Notes: generated from the letters alone by a model not told the origin. A stretch of DNA of 64,000 bases from UBA10649 sp037130755 (GCA_037130755.1 JBAXSI010000003.1:1-64000); one strand, 5' to 3'; shown: positions 51,141 through 60,580, counted from the stretch's first letter. A program made the numbers and translations.

Positions 51141-52004
51141 GTGACTGATCGAGTGCCGGCGTGGACGCTGGCCGTCACGGCAATGGTCACCGTCCAACTC
51201 GGTGCAGCACTGTCCACGCGGATGTTCGACGAGGTCGGTCCGGGGGGAACGGCCTGGTTGCGGCTTCTCGCAGGCGGAGTGATCTTCGTGATCATTGCGC
51301 GACCGCGGGTGCGCAAGTACTCGCTGCACGACCTGCGAGTGCCGATCGTCCTGGGCTTGATGACGGCGCTCATGACGGTTGCCTTCCAGTTCGCCCTGCA
51401 GCGGATCCCGCTCGGGACGGTCGTGGCGATCGAGTTCCTTGGTCCTCTCAGCGTTGCGGTCTTCCGTGCGCACAGTCGTCGCGGACTGATCTGGCCGGTA
51501 ATCGCGCTCGGCGGAGTCCTGATGCTGACGGAGCCATGGAGCGGTCACGTCGATCTCATCGGCGTGGGACTTGCGCTTCTTGCTGCCTGCGGTTGGGCCG
51601 CATACATCCTGCTGACCCAGGTGATGGGCGACGGTTTCAATGGCCTGGAAGGTCTGGCAATCACGATTCCGGTTGCTGCGATTGCCACGACGGCGATCGG
51701 ACTGCCGCAGGCATGGGGGAACCTCACGCCGAGCGTCATGGTTCAGGCGATCGGACTGGCGATCCTGCTGCCGGTCATCCCGTTCGCGCTGGAGCTGCTC
51801 GCACTGCGGCGGCTCACTACAGCCGCATTCGGAACCCTGATGGCCCTGGAGCCGGCGATCGCCACGGTCTGGGGCGTCATCCTGCTCTCGCAGATTCCCG
51901 ACGGAATGCAGTTGGCAGGCATCGTCTTCGTGGTCGCCGCAGGGATCGGGGCCGAACGTGCGGGTCATCGCGATCCGCCACCGGCTCTTACCCCGCTTGC
52001 GTGA
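51141..52004 (+). CDS. EamA/RhtA-type metabolite exporter
   Basis: The protein has 287 residues with ten predicted membrane segments in two EamA repeats. PGGTAWLRLLAGG, PLGTVVAIEFLGPLSVAV and LMALEPAIATVWGVI resemble the threonine/homoserine exporter RhtA. GTG 51141 has GAGGAG six nt upstream; longer readings start inside the SOS-box region and lack a signal. Substrate probably an amino acid, not proven. Confidence 0.85.
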   Translation: MTDRVPAWTLAVTAMVTVQLGAALSTRMFDEVGPGGTAWLRLLAGGVIFVIIARPRVRKYSLHDLRVPIVLGLMTALMTVAFQFALQRIPLGTVVAIEFLGPLSVAVFRAHSRRGLIWPVIALGGVLMLTEPWSGHVDLIGVGLALLAACGWAAYILLTQVMGDGFNGLEGLAITIPVAAIATTAIGLPQAWGNLTPSVMVQAIGLAILLPVIPFALELLALRRLTTAAFGTLMALEPAIATVWGVILLSQIPDGMQLAGIVFVVAAGIGAERAGHRDPPPALTPLA

Positions 52005-52024
52005 TCGCGGACTAGGTTCGACCC

Positions 52025-52771
52025 ATGCCGGCGAACGATCCCAACGGCCAGCGCTTCGGTGAAGTGGCCGAGGCATACGACCGCGGACGACCTGGCTATC
52101 CCCCCGAGGTGGTGGACTGGCTGCTTTCCGGAAGTCCACGTCGAGTGCTCGACCTGGGCGCCGGGACCGGGAAGTTCACCGAGTCACTCGTCGGTCGGTG
52201 CGAGGAAGTGGTGGCGGTGGAGCCGTCAGAGGGGATGCGCGCAGTCCTCGGACGCAAGCTGCCTACCGTGACCGTGCTGACCGGAAGCGCGGAGACGATC
52301 CCCCTCCCTGATCACTGCGTGGACGCGGTCGTGGTTGCGCAGGCGTGGCACTGGGTCGACCCTGCGCCTGCATCCGTCGAGGTCGCGCGGGTCCTGGCGA
52401 CGGGAGGAACCCTCGGACTGGTCTGGAACGACCGCGACGAGGCGGACCCGTGGATCGCCGGTCTCTCGGCTCTGCTCGAGGAGTACGGCACCAACCCGGA
52501 TTCCGAGCACGAGCCGGTGGTGCTGGCGCCCTTCGGCCCGTGGGAGGAGTTCGTCGTTCCGTGGACGAATCATCTGTCGGCAGGCGATGTCGTGGACATG
52601 ATCCTGTCCCGCAGTTACGTCATCGCCCTGACCGATGCATCACGTGCAGACCTGGTTCGGCGCCTGCGTGAGCATCTCGTGGAGGCCGCGGTTGACGGCC
52701 AAGGGAGAGTCGCGATCCCGTATGTCGCCCGGGCCTTCCGCGCAAGGCGCGCCCACGAGTGGCCTGGGTAA
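52025..52771 (+). CDS. class I SAM-dependent methyltransferase
   Basis: The protein has 248 residues. The SAM motif VLDLGAGTGKFT is at about 41-52, and VAVEPSEGMRAVL and AQAWHWVDP follow, typical of the Methyltransf_11 group. ATG 52025 is 20 bp after the exporter stop, so they may be cotranscribed. Substrate unknown. The stop codon lies in the arm of a bidirectional terminator. Confidence 0.85.
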   Translation: MPANDPNGQRFGEVAEAYDRGRPGYPPEVVDWLLSGSPRRVLDLGAGTGKFTESLVGRCEEVVAVEPSEGMRAVLGRKLPTVTVLTGSAETIPLPDHCVDAVVVAQAWHWVDPAPASVEVARVLATGGTLGLVWNDRDEADPWIAGLSALLEEYGTNPDSEHEPVVLAPFGPWEEFVVPWTNHLSAGDVVDMILSRSYVIALTDASRADLVRRLREHLVEAAVDGQGRVAIPYVARAFRARRAHEWPG

Positions 52772-52800
52772 GGGCCGGCACGGGGGTGCCGGCCCTTACC
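52767..52800. terminator. bidirectional terminator between convergent genes
   Basis: The stem GGTAAGGGCCGGCA (52767-52780) pairs perfectly with TGCCGGCCCTTACC (52787-52800) around a 6-nt loop. It includes the stop of the methyltransferase gene and lies 28 bp from the end of the opposing Fn3 gene. Confidence 0.85.
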
Positions 52801-52827
52801 ACTTCAGGGGATAGGAAAGGCGTACGA

Positions 52828-55140
52828 CTATTGGACGGTGAACGGCCCGGCGGTGCCGCCTGCGGACGACTCAACCCAGACGATCCCCGGGTTGCTGGCC
52901 GGAGCCTGCGGACTGCGGAGTCGGATGGAGAACGTCCCGGCCGGGACACCGGCAGCGACCACATCCGTGCCGAGCACCGGACCGGTGAGGCTGCCGGTGT
53001 GCAGCTTGATGGTGGCGCCGACGAGCGAGCCGCCGCCGGTGACCCGGAAGTCGCCGACCTTGAACGTCGCCTTGCCGATCGACACCTGGTCGGGGACCAC
53101 GATGATCCGAACGTCATCCACTGCCGTACCTGCTGCCGACGTCACCGTGAGGCGGAAGGTCCGGACCACGTTGGTCTGCGGGTAGGAGTACAGCGGCAGG
53201 ATGAAGCTCGGCGTGAGCGTGTTCGCCCCGGTGATCGCTACCTTGTCGGGATCATTCGCCCCGTTGAGGATCTGCTGCCAGGAGTACGTGGCTCCAGCCG
53301 TGGATCCGGCGCCGGTGAGACTGACCGTGGTCGCCGTCACGCCGCGGACGATCGTCTGGTCGGGTCCGGCGTTGGCAAGGACGGAGCCAGTCGGCACGAA
53401 CGGACCGAACCTGAACGACTCGTTGCCATAGCCGTTGGCGTTCTTGGCCTTGACCGTGGCGTAGTAGGGGGTGTTCGGCGTGAGACCGCTGATGGTGATC
53501 GTCTTGTTGGGGGTCTCCACCAGCGGACCGACCGTGGTCCCGCCTGCGCTGTAGATCTGGATGCCATACAGCGTGATGGACGGATCCGCAGAGTCCCACG
53601 TCAGAGTGACCGAGCCATTGCCCACGGTTGCAGCGCTGATTGTCGGGGCAACAGGCGTGGGCGTGTTCGAGATGGTGAAGGTCGCGACGCCCACAGGCGA
53701 CTTGTTGCCGGTCGGATCGAAGCCCACGTACTGCAGGGTGGTGTTCGTCGACACGGTGAACGGCGCCGTGTAGAGCTTCGCCGCAGGTGTGACATCCCCG
53801 GCGGCGTCGAGCGGGCTCAGGCCGTCAGTGGTGTAGAAGATCTGCGAGCCGGCCTCGTTGGACGTCAGTGCCACCGACCGCGGCGTGGCGAAGGATCCAC
53901 CGTTGGGAGACGCGGTGATGATGGGGGGAGTCACATCGGTGACAGGGGCCGCGTGGATGGGCGGCCAGGTCTGGCCAACGCTGTTCACCGACACGACCTC
54001 GATGTCGTAGGTGTCCGTGGCGGACAGGCCGGTGATCGTGGTTCCGGTCGCGGCCTGTCCGGCGATGCGCTTGCCGAACTCCAGCTGCTCGCCGTTGGTG
54101 ACGGTCTGCGACACCGCGTGCACGCGGTATCCCAGGATCGCCGGCGTGCCCGGAATCGCCACTGCGGGCGTCCAGGTCAGCTTGATGCCGCCCGCCACGC
54201 TGGCTGCGACGACATTTGTCGGTCCGGCAGGGCCAGAGGCCAAGGGGCCGTTGGGGCAGCCGCCGAAGCCGGGGCCGCCAGGAGTGTTGAACTCGGCGAT
54301 CGTCAGGCCCTGCCGGTTGCCGGCCAGGTCGACGGTCTCCCACGTCATCATGCGCGGGCCGAGGGAAGCATTGGCGACGATGGTCGCGTTGTCGGCACCC
54401 GTGAGGGGCCCGGCGCCGTCAGGATCGTCGAAGACCCACGTCGCCCTATACGTCGTGGCGGTGGGGAACTCAAGAGAGGAGGAGTAGCCACCTGTGGCAG
54501 CCGGCGTCAGCGGGCCGGGCAGGGCGCGCACGTCGCGCTTGCCGATGTTCGTGCTGACCAGGAGCGGCTCGATGATGCGTGCCTCGACGTTGGCCTGCGG
54601 CACGCCGGCCCCGATGTGGCCGCTGACGGTGACCGTGGCACCGGCCTGGACGGCGCCACTGGTGGCGAAGGCGTCCTGGACGCGGGTGTCACCCGCGGCG
54701 TTGGCGCCGAATCGGAGGGAGACCACGTCGCCGGGCTGCATGTCCGGGGTGACCTGAAGGTTGGTGCCGTTGCCCCAGCACACCCCTCCGGGATGGTTGA
54801 CCTCGAAGGCGGGGTCTCCGGCCTTGACCACGGCGGTGGCCGAGCCGATGATGCCCACCCCCGGCCGGGTGACCTCGACTGTGGCGGTCTGTCCCACCCG
54901 TCCCTGGTACCCGAGCACCGAGACGAAGTCCCGGTCAGGGAAGACGATGATGTTGTCCGGGAAGGCCGGAACGGCCGCCGACGCGGTCTGCGCCGGCCCC
55001 ACGACAAGCAGGCCCAGCACCGTGACTGCTGCCGTGCCGGCGACCACCGCGACACGACGGCCACGGCGCCCGAATCCGGTTCCCCTCATTTGCGGTCCCT
55101 CAGCACCGTGGGCCGCGCGCGACAAAGCAATGCTCTTCAT
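52828..55140 (-). CDS. large secreted Fn3-domain surface protein
   Basis: The protein has 770 residues. A long basic N-terminus and hydrophobic segment (about 29-55, ending QTASA-A) form a signal peptide. Two fibronectin III-like domains (about 315-400 and 495-585) flank a chitobiase-C-terminal-like module (about 405-490, IFYTTDGLSP, LQYVGFDPTGNKS). A PKD-like domain follows (about 590-680, ANAGPDQTIVRG). No LPXTG or C-terminal anchor is visible. ATG 55140 has GGGGAG 5 nt upstream. It may bind polysaccharide or act in adhesion; no catalytic domain is seen. Confidence 0.82.
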   Translation of the reverse strand: MKSIALSRAAHGAEGPQMRGTGFGRRGRRVAVVAGTAAVTVLGLLVVGPAQTASAAVPAFPDNIIVFPDRDFVSVLGYQGRVGQTATVEVTRPGVGIIGSATAVVKAGDPAFEVNHPGGVCWGNGTNLQVTPDMQPGDVVSLRFGANAAGDTRVQDAFATSGAVQAGATVTVSGHIGAGVPQANVEARIIEPLLVSTNIGKRDVRALPGPLTPAATGGYSSSLEFPTATTYRATWVFDDPDGAGPLTGADNATIVANASLGPRMMTWETVDLAGNRQGLTIAEFNTPGGPGFGGCPNGPLASGPAGPTNVVAASVAGGIKLTWTPAVAIPGTPAILGYRVHAVSQTVTNGEQLEFGKRIAGQAATGTTITGLSATDTYDIEVVSVNSVGQTWPPIHAAPVTDVTPPIITASPNGGSFATPRSVALTSNEAGSQIFYTTDGLSPLDAAGDVTPAAKLYTAPFTVSTNTTLQYVGFDPTGNKSPVGVATFTISNTPTPVAPTISAATVGNGSVTLTWDSADPSITLYGIQIYSAGGTTVGPLVETPNKTITISGLTPNTPYYATVKAKNANGYGNESFRFGPFVPTGSVLANAGPDQTIVRGVTATTVSLTGAGSTAGATYSWQQILNGANDPDKVAITGANTLTPSFILPLYSYPQTNVVRTFRLTVTSAAGTAVDDVRIIVVPDQVSIGKATFKVGDFRVTGGGSLVGATIKLHTGSLTGPVLGTDVVAAGVPAGTFSIRLRSPQAPASNPGIVWVESSAGGTAGPFTVQ

Positions 55141-55214
55141 GGTTCTCCCCGATTCCCCGTCCCTCGCCCAATGCCAAAGAACAGGTAAAGGCGAGGTAAC
55201 CCACATACAAGATC

Positions 55215-55273
55215 GCCCACGTGAGGGGTTTTGGGCAGCCCCGAATGAGGGGTTGTCAGCCCCTAAAACGGGG
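55215..55273. promoter_or_regulatory. phased CCCC-N6-GGGG palindromes in a divergent promoter
   Basis: CCCCGAATGAGGGG (55239-55252) and CCCCTAAAACGGGG (55260-55273) start 21 bp apart, two helical turns. A weaker copy, GCCCACGTGAGGGG, is at 55215-55228. TGAGGGGTT and AGCCCC are also directly repeated. They lie between the Fn3 gene (-) and the HAD gene (+). No cognate regulator is adjacent. Confidence 0.55.
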
Positions 55274-55366
55274 TAGTCCTGGTTCGCCGAGGGTTGGGTG
55301 GGCGGCATCCCGCAGATGTAGTGGCCCCGGGAGGATCACCGGCCCCCCCAATGGAGGTGGAATGGT

Positions 55367-56038
55367 GTGCGCATGCACTCGGACGGCAGGCCCGGACTGG
55401 TGATCCTCGACTGCGACGGCGTGCTGGTCGACAGCGAGCACCTGCTCATCGATGTCCGGCAGGAGATGCTCGGAGAACTCGGCATCTCGATCTCCCGTGC
55501 GGATCTCATCGGACGGTTCGTCGGAACTCCGCACCGGGAGTTCGTCGCCGAGGTCGAGCTCTTGATCGGCGGGCCGCTCCCCGATACGTGGGACGAGGAC
55601 TACCAACGTCGCTGCCGACTGGCATTCGACATCGGCCTGACGCCCGTGCCCGGCATACTCGATGCTCTGGACGCCCTCACCGTCCCGACCTGCGTCGCCT
55701 CCAGCGGCAGCCACGACAAGATGGCGCACACACTGGCAATCACGGGCCTGCTGTCGAGGTTCGAGGGGCGCATCTACAGCGCGACCGAAGTACCGCGGGG
55801 CAAGCCCTACCCCGACCTGTTCCTGCATGCAGCGCAGGCGATGGGATTCGCTCCCGGCGACTGCATCGTGGTGGAGGACAGTGCGGCTGGTGTCACTGCT
55901 GCGCTCGCTGCGGGGATGGCAGTCATCGCCTACGCCGCGGGTGTGACCCCCAAGGACCAGCTCGAGCGCCCAGGTGTCATCGTCATCGACGACATGACGG
56001 TTCTGCCTTCAGCAATCGAGGACGCGCGCCGGCGTTGA
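55367..56038 (+). CDS. HAD-family phosphatase (beta-phosphoglucomutase-like)
   Basis: The protein has 223 residues. Motif I DCDGVLVDSE has nucleophile D15 and acid D17; the motif II Ser is in VASSGS, the motif III Lys in RGKPYPDLF, and motif IV is VVEDSAAGV. This matches sugar-phosphate phosphatases/mutases. GTG 55367 is favoured because GGAGGTGG lies 6 nt upstream; ATG 55373 is the alternative. Substrate unknown. Confidence 0.88.
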   Translation: MRMHSDGRPGLVILDCDGVLVDSEHLLIDVRQEMLGELGISISRADLIGRFVGTPHREFVAEVELLIGGPLPDTWDEDYQRRCRLAFDIGLTPVPGILDALDALTVPTCVASSGSHDKMAHTLAITGLLSRFEGRIYSATEVPRGKPYPDLFLHAAQAMGFAPGDCIVVEDSAAGVTAALAAGMAVIAYAAGVTPKDQLERPGVIVIDDMTVLPSAIEDARRR

Positions 56039-56055
56039 GTCGTGCGCGCAGGTAG

Positions 56056-56080
56056 CCAGCTCAGCTGCCGTCCGAGCTGG
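56056..56080. terminator. hairpin between convergent HAD and multicopper oxidase genes
   Basis: CCAGCTC (56056-56062) pairs with GAGCTGG (56074-56080) around an 11-nt loop. It lies between two stop codons 50 bp apart, so it may serve both genes. It is short and has no T-run. Confidence 0.45.
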
Positions 56081-56088
56081 ACGCCGGG

Positions 56089-58254
56089 CTAGTTCATCGA
56101 ACCGTGCACATGTCCGGATCCTGTCGTGCCCGGATCCGGCTGCTTGTTGTGCGCGGGCTTGGGATTGGGCTGGCCGGGCTGCGTGGGACCGACCTGCATC
56201 GGCCGCATCATCTCGTTGTCCTCGTGCTCAAGGATGTGGCAGTGCCACATGTAGGTGCCTGGCTGGCCGAAGCGCATGCGCAGCCGCAGGACCTCGCCGG
56301 GATAGGAAATGACGGTGTCCTTCCAGCCGTGCTCGGCCGGGCCCGGCAGGCGCGAACGCCCTCGCAGCGTCACCACGCGGCTGTCCTCGTCGACCTTGAT
56401 CGGCTGGCGGTCGACGACTTGGAAGTAGACCGCGTGCAGGTGCACCGGATGGGCGTCCATCGTCGTGTTGTAGACCTCCCACACCTCGACGGCGCCAGCG
56501 GCCGGGGTCTCCGTGACCCGCTGCCCCCAGTCGTACTGCTTCCAGTGGCCATCGGCGTCCACCGTTCCGAGGTATGCGGCGATCGGAGCGTCTTTGTAGG
56601 TGGTCGAGGTCTCCTCGATCATCGCGACGCGTCGCCGCTTGCCGCCGCTGAGGTCGGCGATTGCTGGCAGCCCGAGGAATGCAGGCGGTGTGCTGTTGTC
56701 GACGCCGTCGATGGGTCCGACCCGGAACTCCATCACCCGACCCGTTGTGCGGGGGTCAGCCGGCGTGAAGTCCTTGTGCGGCTCGCCACCGCCGTAGGGC
56801 TCGTCCGGGCCGACGTTGTGGAGGACGTGGCTGCCGATCGGCACGTTGGTGAAGTCGACGATCACGTCGGCGCGCTCAGCGGGGGCCAGCAGGAGTCGGC
56901 TGCCGTGCCCACTCGTGAGGTCGACCGGAGCGGCGAGGAACCCGCCCTCGGAGCCGATCTGCCACACCGAGACCCCGGGGATCGAAGAGAAGTCCAGTAT
57001 CAGGAATCGGGAACTGCAGGCGTTGAGCGTGCGCAGACGGTACCGCCGTTGCTCGACCGCGAGCCAAGGCCACGACACGCTGTTGACCATCATCGTGTTG
57101 CCGAAGAACTCGGGATTCCAGATGGGCGGCATGTCAGTGGTCGGTTGATACGGACCGTTGATCCTGTCGAAGTACTCACGGCTCGCGGGGTAGAACAGGG
57201 ATCCGTCCTCGCGGAAGGAACGGTCCTGGAACGCCAGCGGGAACTCGTGGACCGGTGCCTCCGCGGGATCCCCGAGTCGCGGGGCGGGTCCGGGAAGCAC
57301 GGCGGACTGCCCCGTGCGGGTGTCGACCACCGCATCGTCGCCGGCGGGTCCGCCGCGTAGGAGGTAGAAGCCCAAGGGGCCGGCGTACACGTTCAGCCTG
57401 GTGATGCCGAGGGTGTGGTCATGGAACCAGGACGTGCTCGCCCGTTGGTCGTTCGGGTACTGGAAGACGGCTGACCCGCGAGCCCACCACACGCCGAACT
57501 TGCTGCGCGCCTTGCGACGGAAGAACGAGAACCAGCGGCCGTGCCGGGCGTATCCGGCCGGGATGTTGGTGGCGTCGGGAAGGAACCACGCCTCGGAGAA
57601 GCCGTCGCTCTCGTCGCCGACCGTCGTGGCCCCGTGCAGGTGCGTCACCAGCGGGACTGGGCCTCCGTAGTGGCCTGGATCGGTCCCGTCCGCGGGGTAG
57701 TCGTCCGACCCCTTGAGTCCTGCACCCGGGTTCGCCCAGTGCAGGAAGGGGTCAACGGGCAGTAGGTGCGGTCGGTAGTGGCCCTGGTCGTCGATCAGGT
57801 CGTTGATCCACTTGACCCGCACGGGGCGGCCGACCTCAGCCTCGATGGTGGCCGACGGTGCGCTGTGCTCGGGGGGCAGGGCACCGTGGGCGCTCGCAGC
57901 CGGGCCGTACCCCCACACGGTCGTGCGGGGGAGCGGCGGCGGGAGCACCTGCTCGGTGAACTGACGCACCGAGATCTCGTAGTAGTCGACGGGTGCCCCA
58001 TTCCACGTCGTGCCGATCTGCGCGGTCGGCATCACTGGCGGAATGGGCAGGCGCACCTGGAACTTGGGGATCTTCCGTGGGTTCAGGATTCCGGGTCCAC
58101 CGGCCTGGGCTGCCGCCTCCACTACCCACCGGGTCCCGCCCAGTTGGCCGACCAGGAACAGACCGAAACCGCCCGCGGTCGCCCGCAGGACCGAGCGCCG
58201 GGAGACTCGTGACAACCCAACGCCTCGATCCGCACCCGGCGTCGAGTCGTCCAT
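56089..58254 (-). CDS. Tat-exported multicopper oxidase (CotA/bilirubin oxidase-like)
   Basis: The protein has 721 residues. The Tat signal SRRSVLRA has R19-R20 followed by a hydrophobic stretch. Copper ligands are visible in order: HLHGATT, WFHDHTLG, HPVHLHAVYF and HCHILEHEDNEMM, which supply the T2/T3 and T1 sites (Met as axial ligand). It oxidises phenols, bilirubin-like compounds or metals outside the membrane. ATG 58254 is used; the Tat motif depends on it. It is longer than CotA (about 510) owing to insertions between cupredoxin domains. Confidence 0.9.
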   Translation of the reverse strand: MDDSTPGADRGVGLSRVSRRSVLRATAGGFGLFLVGQLGGTRWVVEAAAQAGGPGILNPRKIPKFQVRLPIPPVMPTAQIGTTWNGAPVDYYEISVRQFTEQVLPPPLPRTTVWGYGPAASAHGALPPEHSAPSATIEAEVGRPVRVKWINDLIDDQGHYRPHLLPVDPFLHWANPGAGLKGSDDYPADGTDPGHYGGPVPLVTHLHGATTVGDESDGFSEAWFLPDATNIPAGYARHGRWFSFFRRKARSKFGVWWARGSAVFQYPNDQRASTSWFHDHTLGITRLNVYAGPLGFYLLRGGPAGDDAVVDTRTGQSAVLPGPAPRLGDPAEAPVHEFPLAFQDRSFREDGSLFYPASREYFDRINGPYQPTTDMPPIWNPEFFGNTMMVNSVSWPWLAVEQRRYRLRTLNACSSRFLILDFSSIPGVSVWQIGSEGGFLAAPVDLTSGHGSRLLLAPAERADVIVDFTNVPIGSHVLHNVGPDEPYGGGEPHKDFTPADPRTTGRVMEFRVGPIDGVDNSTPPAFLGLPAIADLSGGKRRRVAMIEETSTTYKDAPIAAYLGTVDADGHWKQYDWGQRVTETPAAGAVEVWEVYNTTMDAHPVHLHAVYFQVVDRQPIKVDEDSRVVTLRGRSRLPGPAEHGWKDTVISYPGEVLRLRMRFGQPGTYMWHCHILEHEDNEMMRPMQVGPTQPGQPNPKPAHNKQPDPGTTGSGHVHGSMN

Positions 58255-58344
58255 CTGTGTCCTGGTCCCTGCTCTCGTCCACACCCGCATCCCTGTGGAG
58301 AGTTAAGCCTAAGGGGAGTAGGTCGGCAACAGTGCCTGCGCGGC

Positions 58345-59433
58345 CTATCGATCGGATGGCAGCGTGGGATGGTGGGGGTTCTCACTGCCCTGAGAAGCGC
58401 CCATCGTCTTGTGCTCGTACATGAGCCGGTCCGCGCTCGCCACCGTCTCGTCGAACGTCCGCCCGGAGATCCACTCGGCGACGCCGTACGAGCAGCCGAT
58501 GGGGAACGCCTTCACGGCCCTGGCGATCACGCCCTCCGCGTCGTCCTTGCTCGTGGTGGGCAGGAGGACGACGAACTCGTCGCCACCGGAGCGACAGACG
58601 ATGTCGCGGCGGCGCACCCGTCCTCGCAGCAGATGTGCCACGTCGACCAGGAGCTGGTCGCCGGCGGCGTGCCCCTGGTCGTCATTGACTGCCTTGAATC
58701 CGTCAAGGTCGACCATGACCACGTACAGCGGCGACAAATCCTCCACTGCAGCGGCGTCGAGGGGGTCAAGGACGGTCTGGAGCCCCGCCCGGTTGAGCAG
58801 GCCGGTGAGCGGGTCGCGCACCGCCTGCCGTTGGACGTACCGGTTGAGCATGTTGAGGAATACCGCCAGCAGGGCGCTGATGGACAACGCGGCGACCCAC
58901 GTGATGGCAATGTGCTCGAACGATCCTTTCGGCACCATCACCAACAAAGTGGCCAGCGTCCACCCCACCACGAAGGCGTAGACGTGTGGCCGCGGAAACC
59001 AGTAGCCGACGTAGACGGCGCAGATGATGAAGCCGTAGAGCAGGACGCCCGTTTCCTCGTGGGTTGCCCCGATGATCAGCCAGCAGGTGATGGTGATCCA
59101 GCCCACGACGGTGGCATAGAGCCACCACTTGGGGACGCGGGTCCGACCGATGACCCCCACCAGCGCGGCAGTGACGAGCAGGCCCGCACCCACAGCGAGA
59201 TCGACGGGGAACGCGGGTGGATGGATGAGCGGCAGGACAATCGCGGTGAGGAGCAGACCGGCGCCGAGGATCGACCAGCCGGCCATGCTCCAGACGGAGC
59301 CCGGCATGCCCATGATGGGCTGAGAGAGTGGCGGGATCGGGGGACCCTCGGGTGCAGGACCGACCGAGTGCCGCAGGTACTCGGGGTCGCTGATGTGCGC
59401 GGCGTGGTCAGACGAGCGGTTGCGGGGTTTCAT
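58345..59433 (-). CDS. membrane-anchored diguanylate cyclase (GGDEF)
   Basis: The protein has 362 residues. Six or so membrane segments lie at about 50-195, followed by a GGDEF domain (about 205-350) with the intact catalytic motif SGGDEF at about 282-287. The product-inhibition I-site RRRD lies five residues before it. It should make c-di-GMP and be feedback controlled. No EAL domain is present. ATG 59433 has GGGGG upstream. Confidence 0.9.
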   Translation of the reverse strand: MKPRNRSSDHAAHISDPEYLRHSVGPAPEGPPIPPLSQPIMGMPGSVWSMAGWSILGAGLLLTAIVLPLIHPPAFPVDLAVGAGLLVTAALVGVIGRTRVPKWWLYATVVGWITITCWLIIGATHEETGVLLYGFIICAVYVGYWFPRPHVYAFVVGWTLATLLVMVPKGSFEHIAITWVAALSISALLAVFLNMLNRYVQRQAVRDPLTGLLNRAGLQTVLDPLDAAAVEDLSPLYVVMVDLDGFKAVNDDQGHAAGDQLLVDVAHLLRGRVRRRDIVCRSGGDEFVVLLPTTSKDDAEGVIARAVKAFPIGCSYGVAEWISGRTFDETVASADRLMYEHKTMGASQGSENPHHPTLPSDR

Positions 59434-59487
59434 GCCGACCCCCAAGTGACGTGTCCGAAAAGGCCACCGCTGGTGCTTTAGTTCAGG

Positions 59488-60255
59488 CTAGGCACTCCGC
59501 GGGCGGGATGGGGCATCGAACTGGACCTTGCGTGATACCCAGGTGGCACGGAGCGTGGTCGCCGAGGCGGCGGCGGGGGTGTACTCGTCGACGACCTCGA
59601 TGTGCCCGAACCCTGCGGCGGTGAGCGCCTGGTGCACCGCATCATCGGAGTGGAAGTACTGGAGGTGCTCCTCGGCGAAGGAGTCCGCTCCGCAAGTGAC
59701 GACGATCCGGGCATTGCAGGTACGCGCCGCAGCATCCACGTCGCTCGTGATGACGAAGCCGTTGCCGTCCGTCTCGCCCGAGATGACAGAGTTGTTGGCG
59801 ACGTGCTGCAGCATGGCGTCCGTGTGGAGATCGAAGACGAGCCAGCCATCGGGGCGCAGCGTCGCCGCGATAGCCGACAGGGTCGCGCTGAAGTCTGCTG
59901 GCGGCAGGTAGTTGAGGCCGTCGAAGGTGCTGATCGCGGCGTCGAACGGACCCTCGACCCGTAGGTCAGGAAGCGTCTGCCTCAGCAGCGGAACATCAAC
60001 CCCCAGCAGGGCCTGGGCTCGGGCGAGCATGGCCTCGGACGCATCGATCCCGACGACCCGGTAGCCCTTACCCACCAGTTCGGCCGCCAGCAGGCCGGTC
60101 CCGCAGCAGATATCGAGGACGGTGGAGACGCCGTCCGTGTCCTGCCGCCACACCGAGTCGAGGAACTCGGCCCACAACGGAAAGCAGGGGTCCACGACGA
60201 TCTCGTCGTAGACCCCTGCCAGCCGTGAGTATGGCTCGAGCGCCTGCTCGTCCAT
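59488..60255 (-). CDS. SAM-dependent methyltransferase
   Basis: The protein has 255 residues. The SAM site is LDICCGTGLLAAEL (about 47-60) with GIDASEAML after it; YDEIVVDP near the N-terminus and FDGLNYL match the UbiE-like/Methyltransf_25 group. ATG 60255. Unrelated in sequence detail to the methyltransferase at 52025. Substrate unknown. Confidence 0.83.
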   Translation of the reverse strand: MDEQALEPYSRLAGVYDEIVVDPCFPLWAEFLDSVWRQDTDGVSTVLDICCGTGLLAAELVGKGYRVVGIDASEAMLARAQALLGVDVPLLRQTLPDLRVEGPFDAAISTFDGLNYLPPADFSATLSAIAATLRPDGWLVFDLHTDAMLQHVANNSVISGETDGNGFVITSDVDAAARTCNARIVVTCGADSFAEEHLQYFHSDDAVHQALTAAGFGHIEVVDEYTPAAASATTLRATWVSRKVQFDAPSRPRSA

Positions 60256-60267
60256 GCGGTGACGAAC

Positions 60268-60549
60268 CTAGATGCCGAGGGCCTTGGCCTTCGCCGCCGC
60301 GAACTCCTCGTCAGACAGCACGCCCTGGTTGTGCAGGTTCGCGAGGTTCTGCAGCTGCTCCATCTGCGGATCGACAGCCGGAGCGGCCGGAGCCGCGGCC
60401 GGCGGCGGAGCGGCAGCCGCGGCCGCGGCCTCCTGCTGCTGTGCCTGCTGGTCGTACTTGACGGCCTGCTTGTGGGCGACGCGGCCCGACACGGCGGTGG
60501 CGGTTCCGGCCACGACTGCCGTGCGAGCGGCCATGCGCATGAGTCCCAT
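60268..60549 (-). CDS. SHOCT-domain small protein
   Basis: The protein has 93 residues. A hydrophobic N-terminal part (about 5-25) and an Ala/Pro linker (about 38-62) precede a SHOCT motif at the C-terminus (LANLHNQGVLSDEEFAAAKAKALGI region). SHOCT modules promote oligomerisation. ATG 60549 has GAGAGG upstream. It pairs with the DUF6325 gene upstream, separated by 31 bp. Confidence 0.83.
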   Translation of the reverse strand: MGLMRMAARTAVVAGTATAVSGRVAHKQAVKYDQQAQQQEAAAAAAAPPPAAAPAAPAVDPQMEQLQNLANLHNQGVLSDEEFAAAKAKALGI

Positions 60550-60580
60550 GATCGTTCCTCTCAGTTCGTGAAGTGGGTGA

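Noticed and set aside
52759..55188. 809-codon + strand open frame opposite the Fn3 protein gene
   Set aside because: Repetitive Arg/Gly/Asp composition, starts inside the bidirectional terminator, and the minus strand encodes signal peptide and Fn3 domains.
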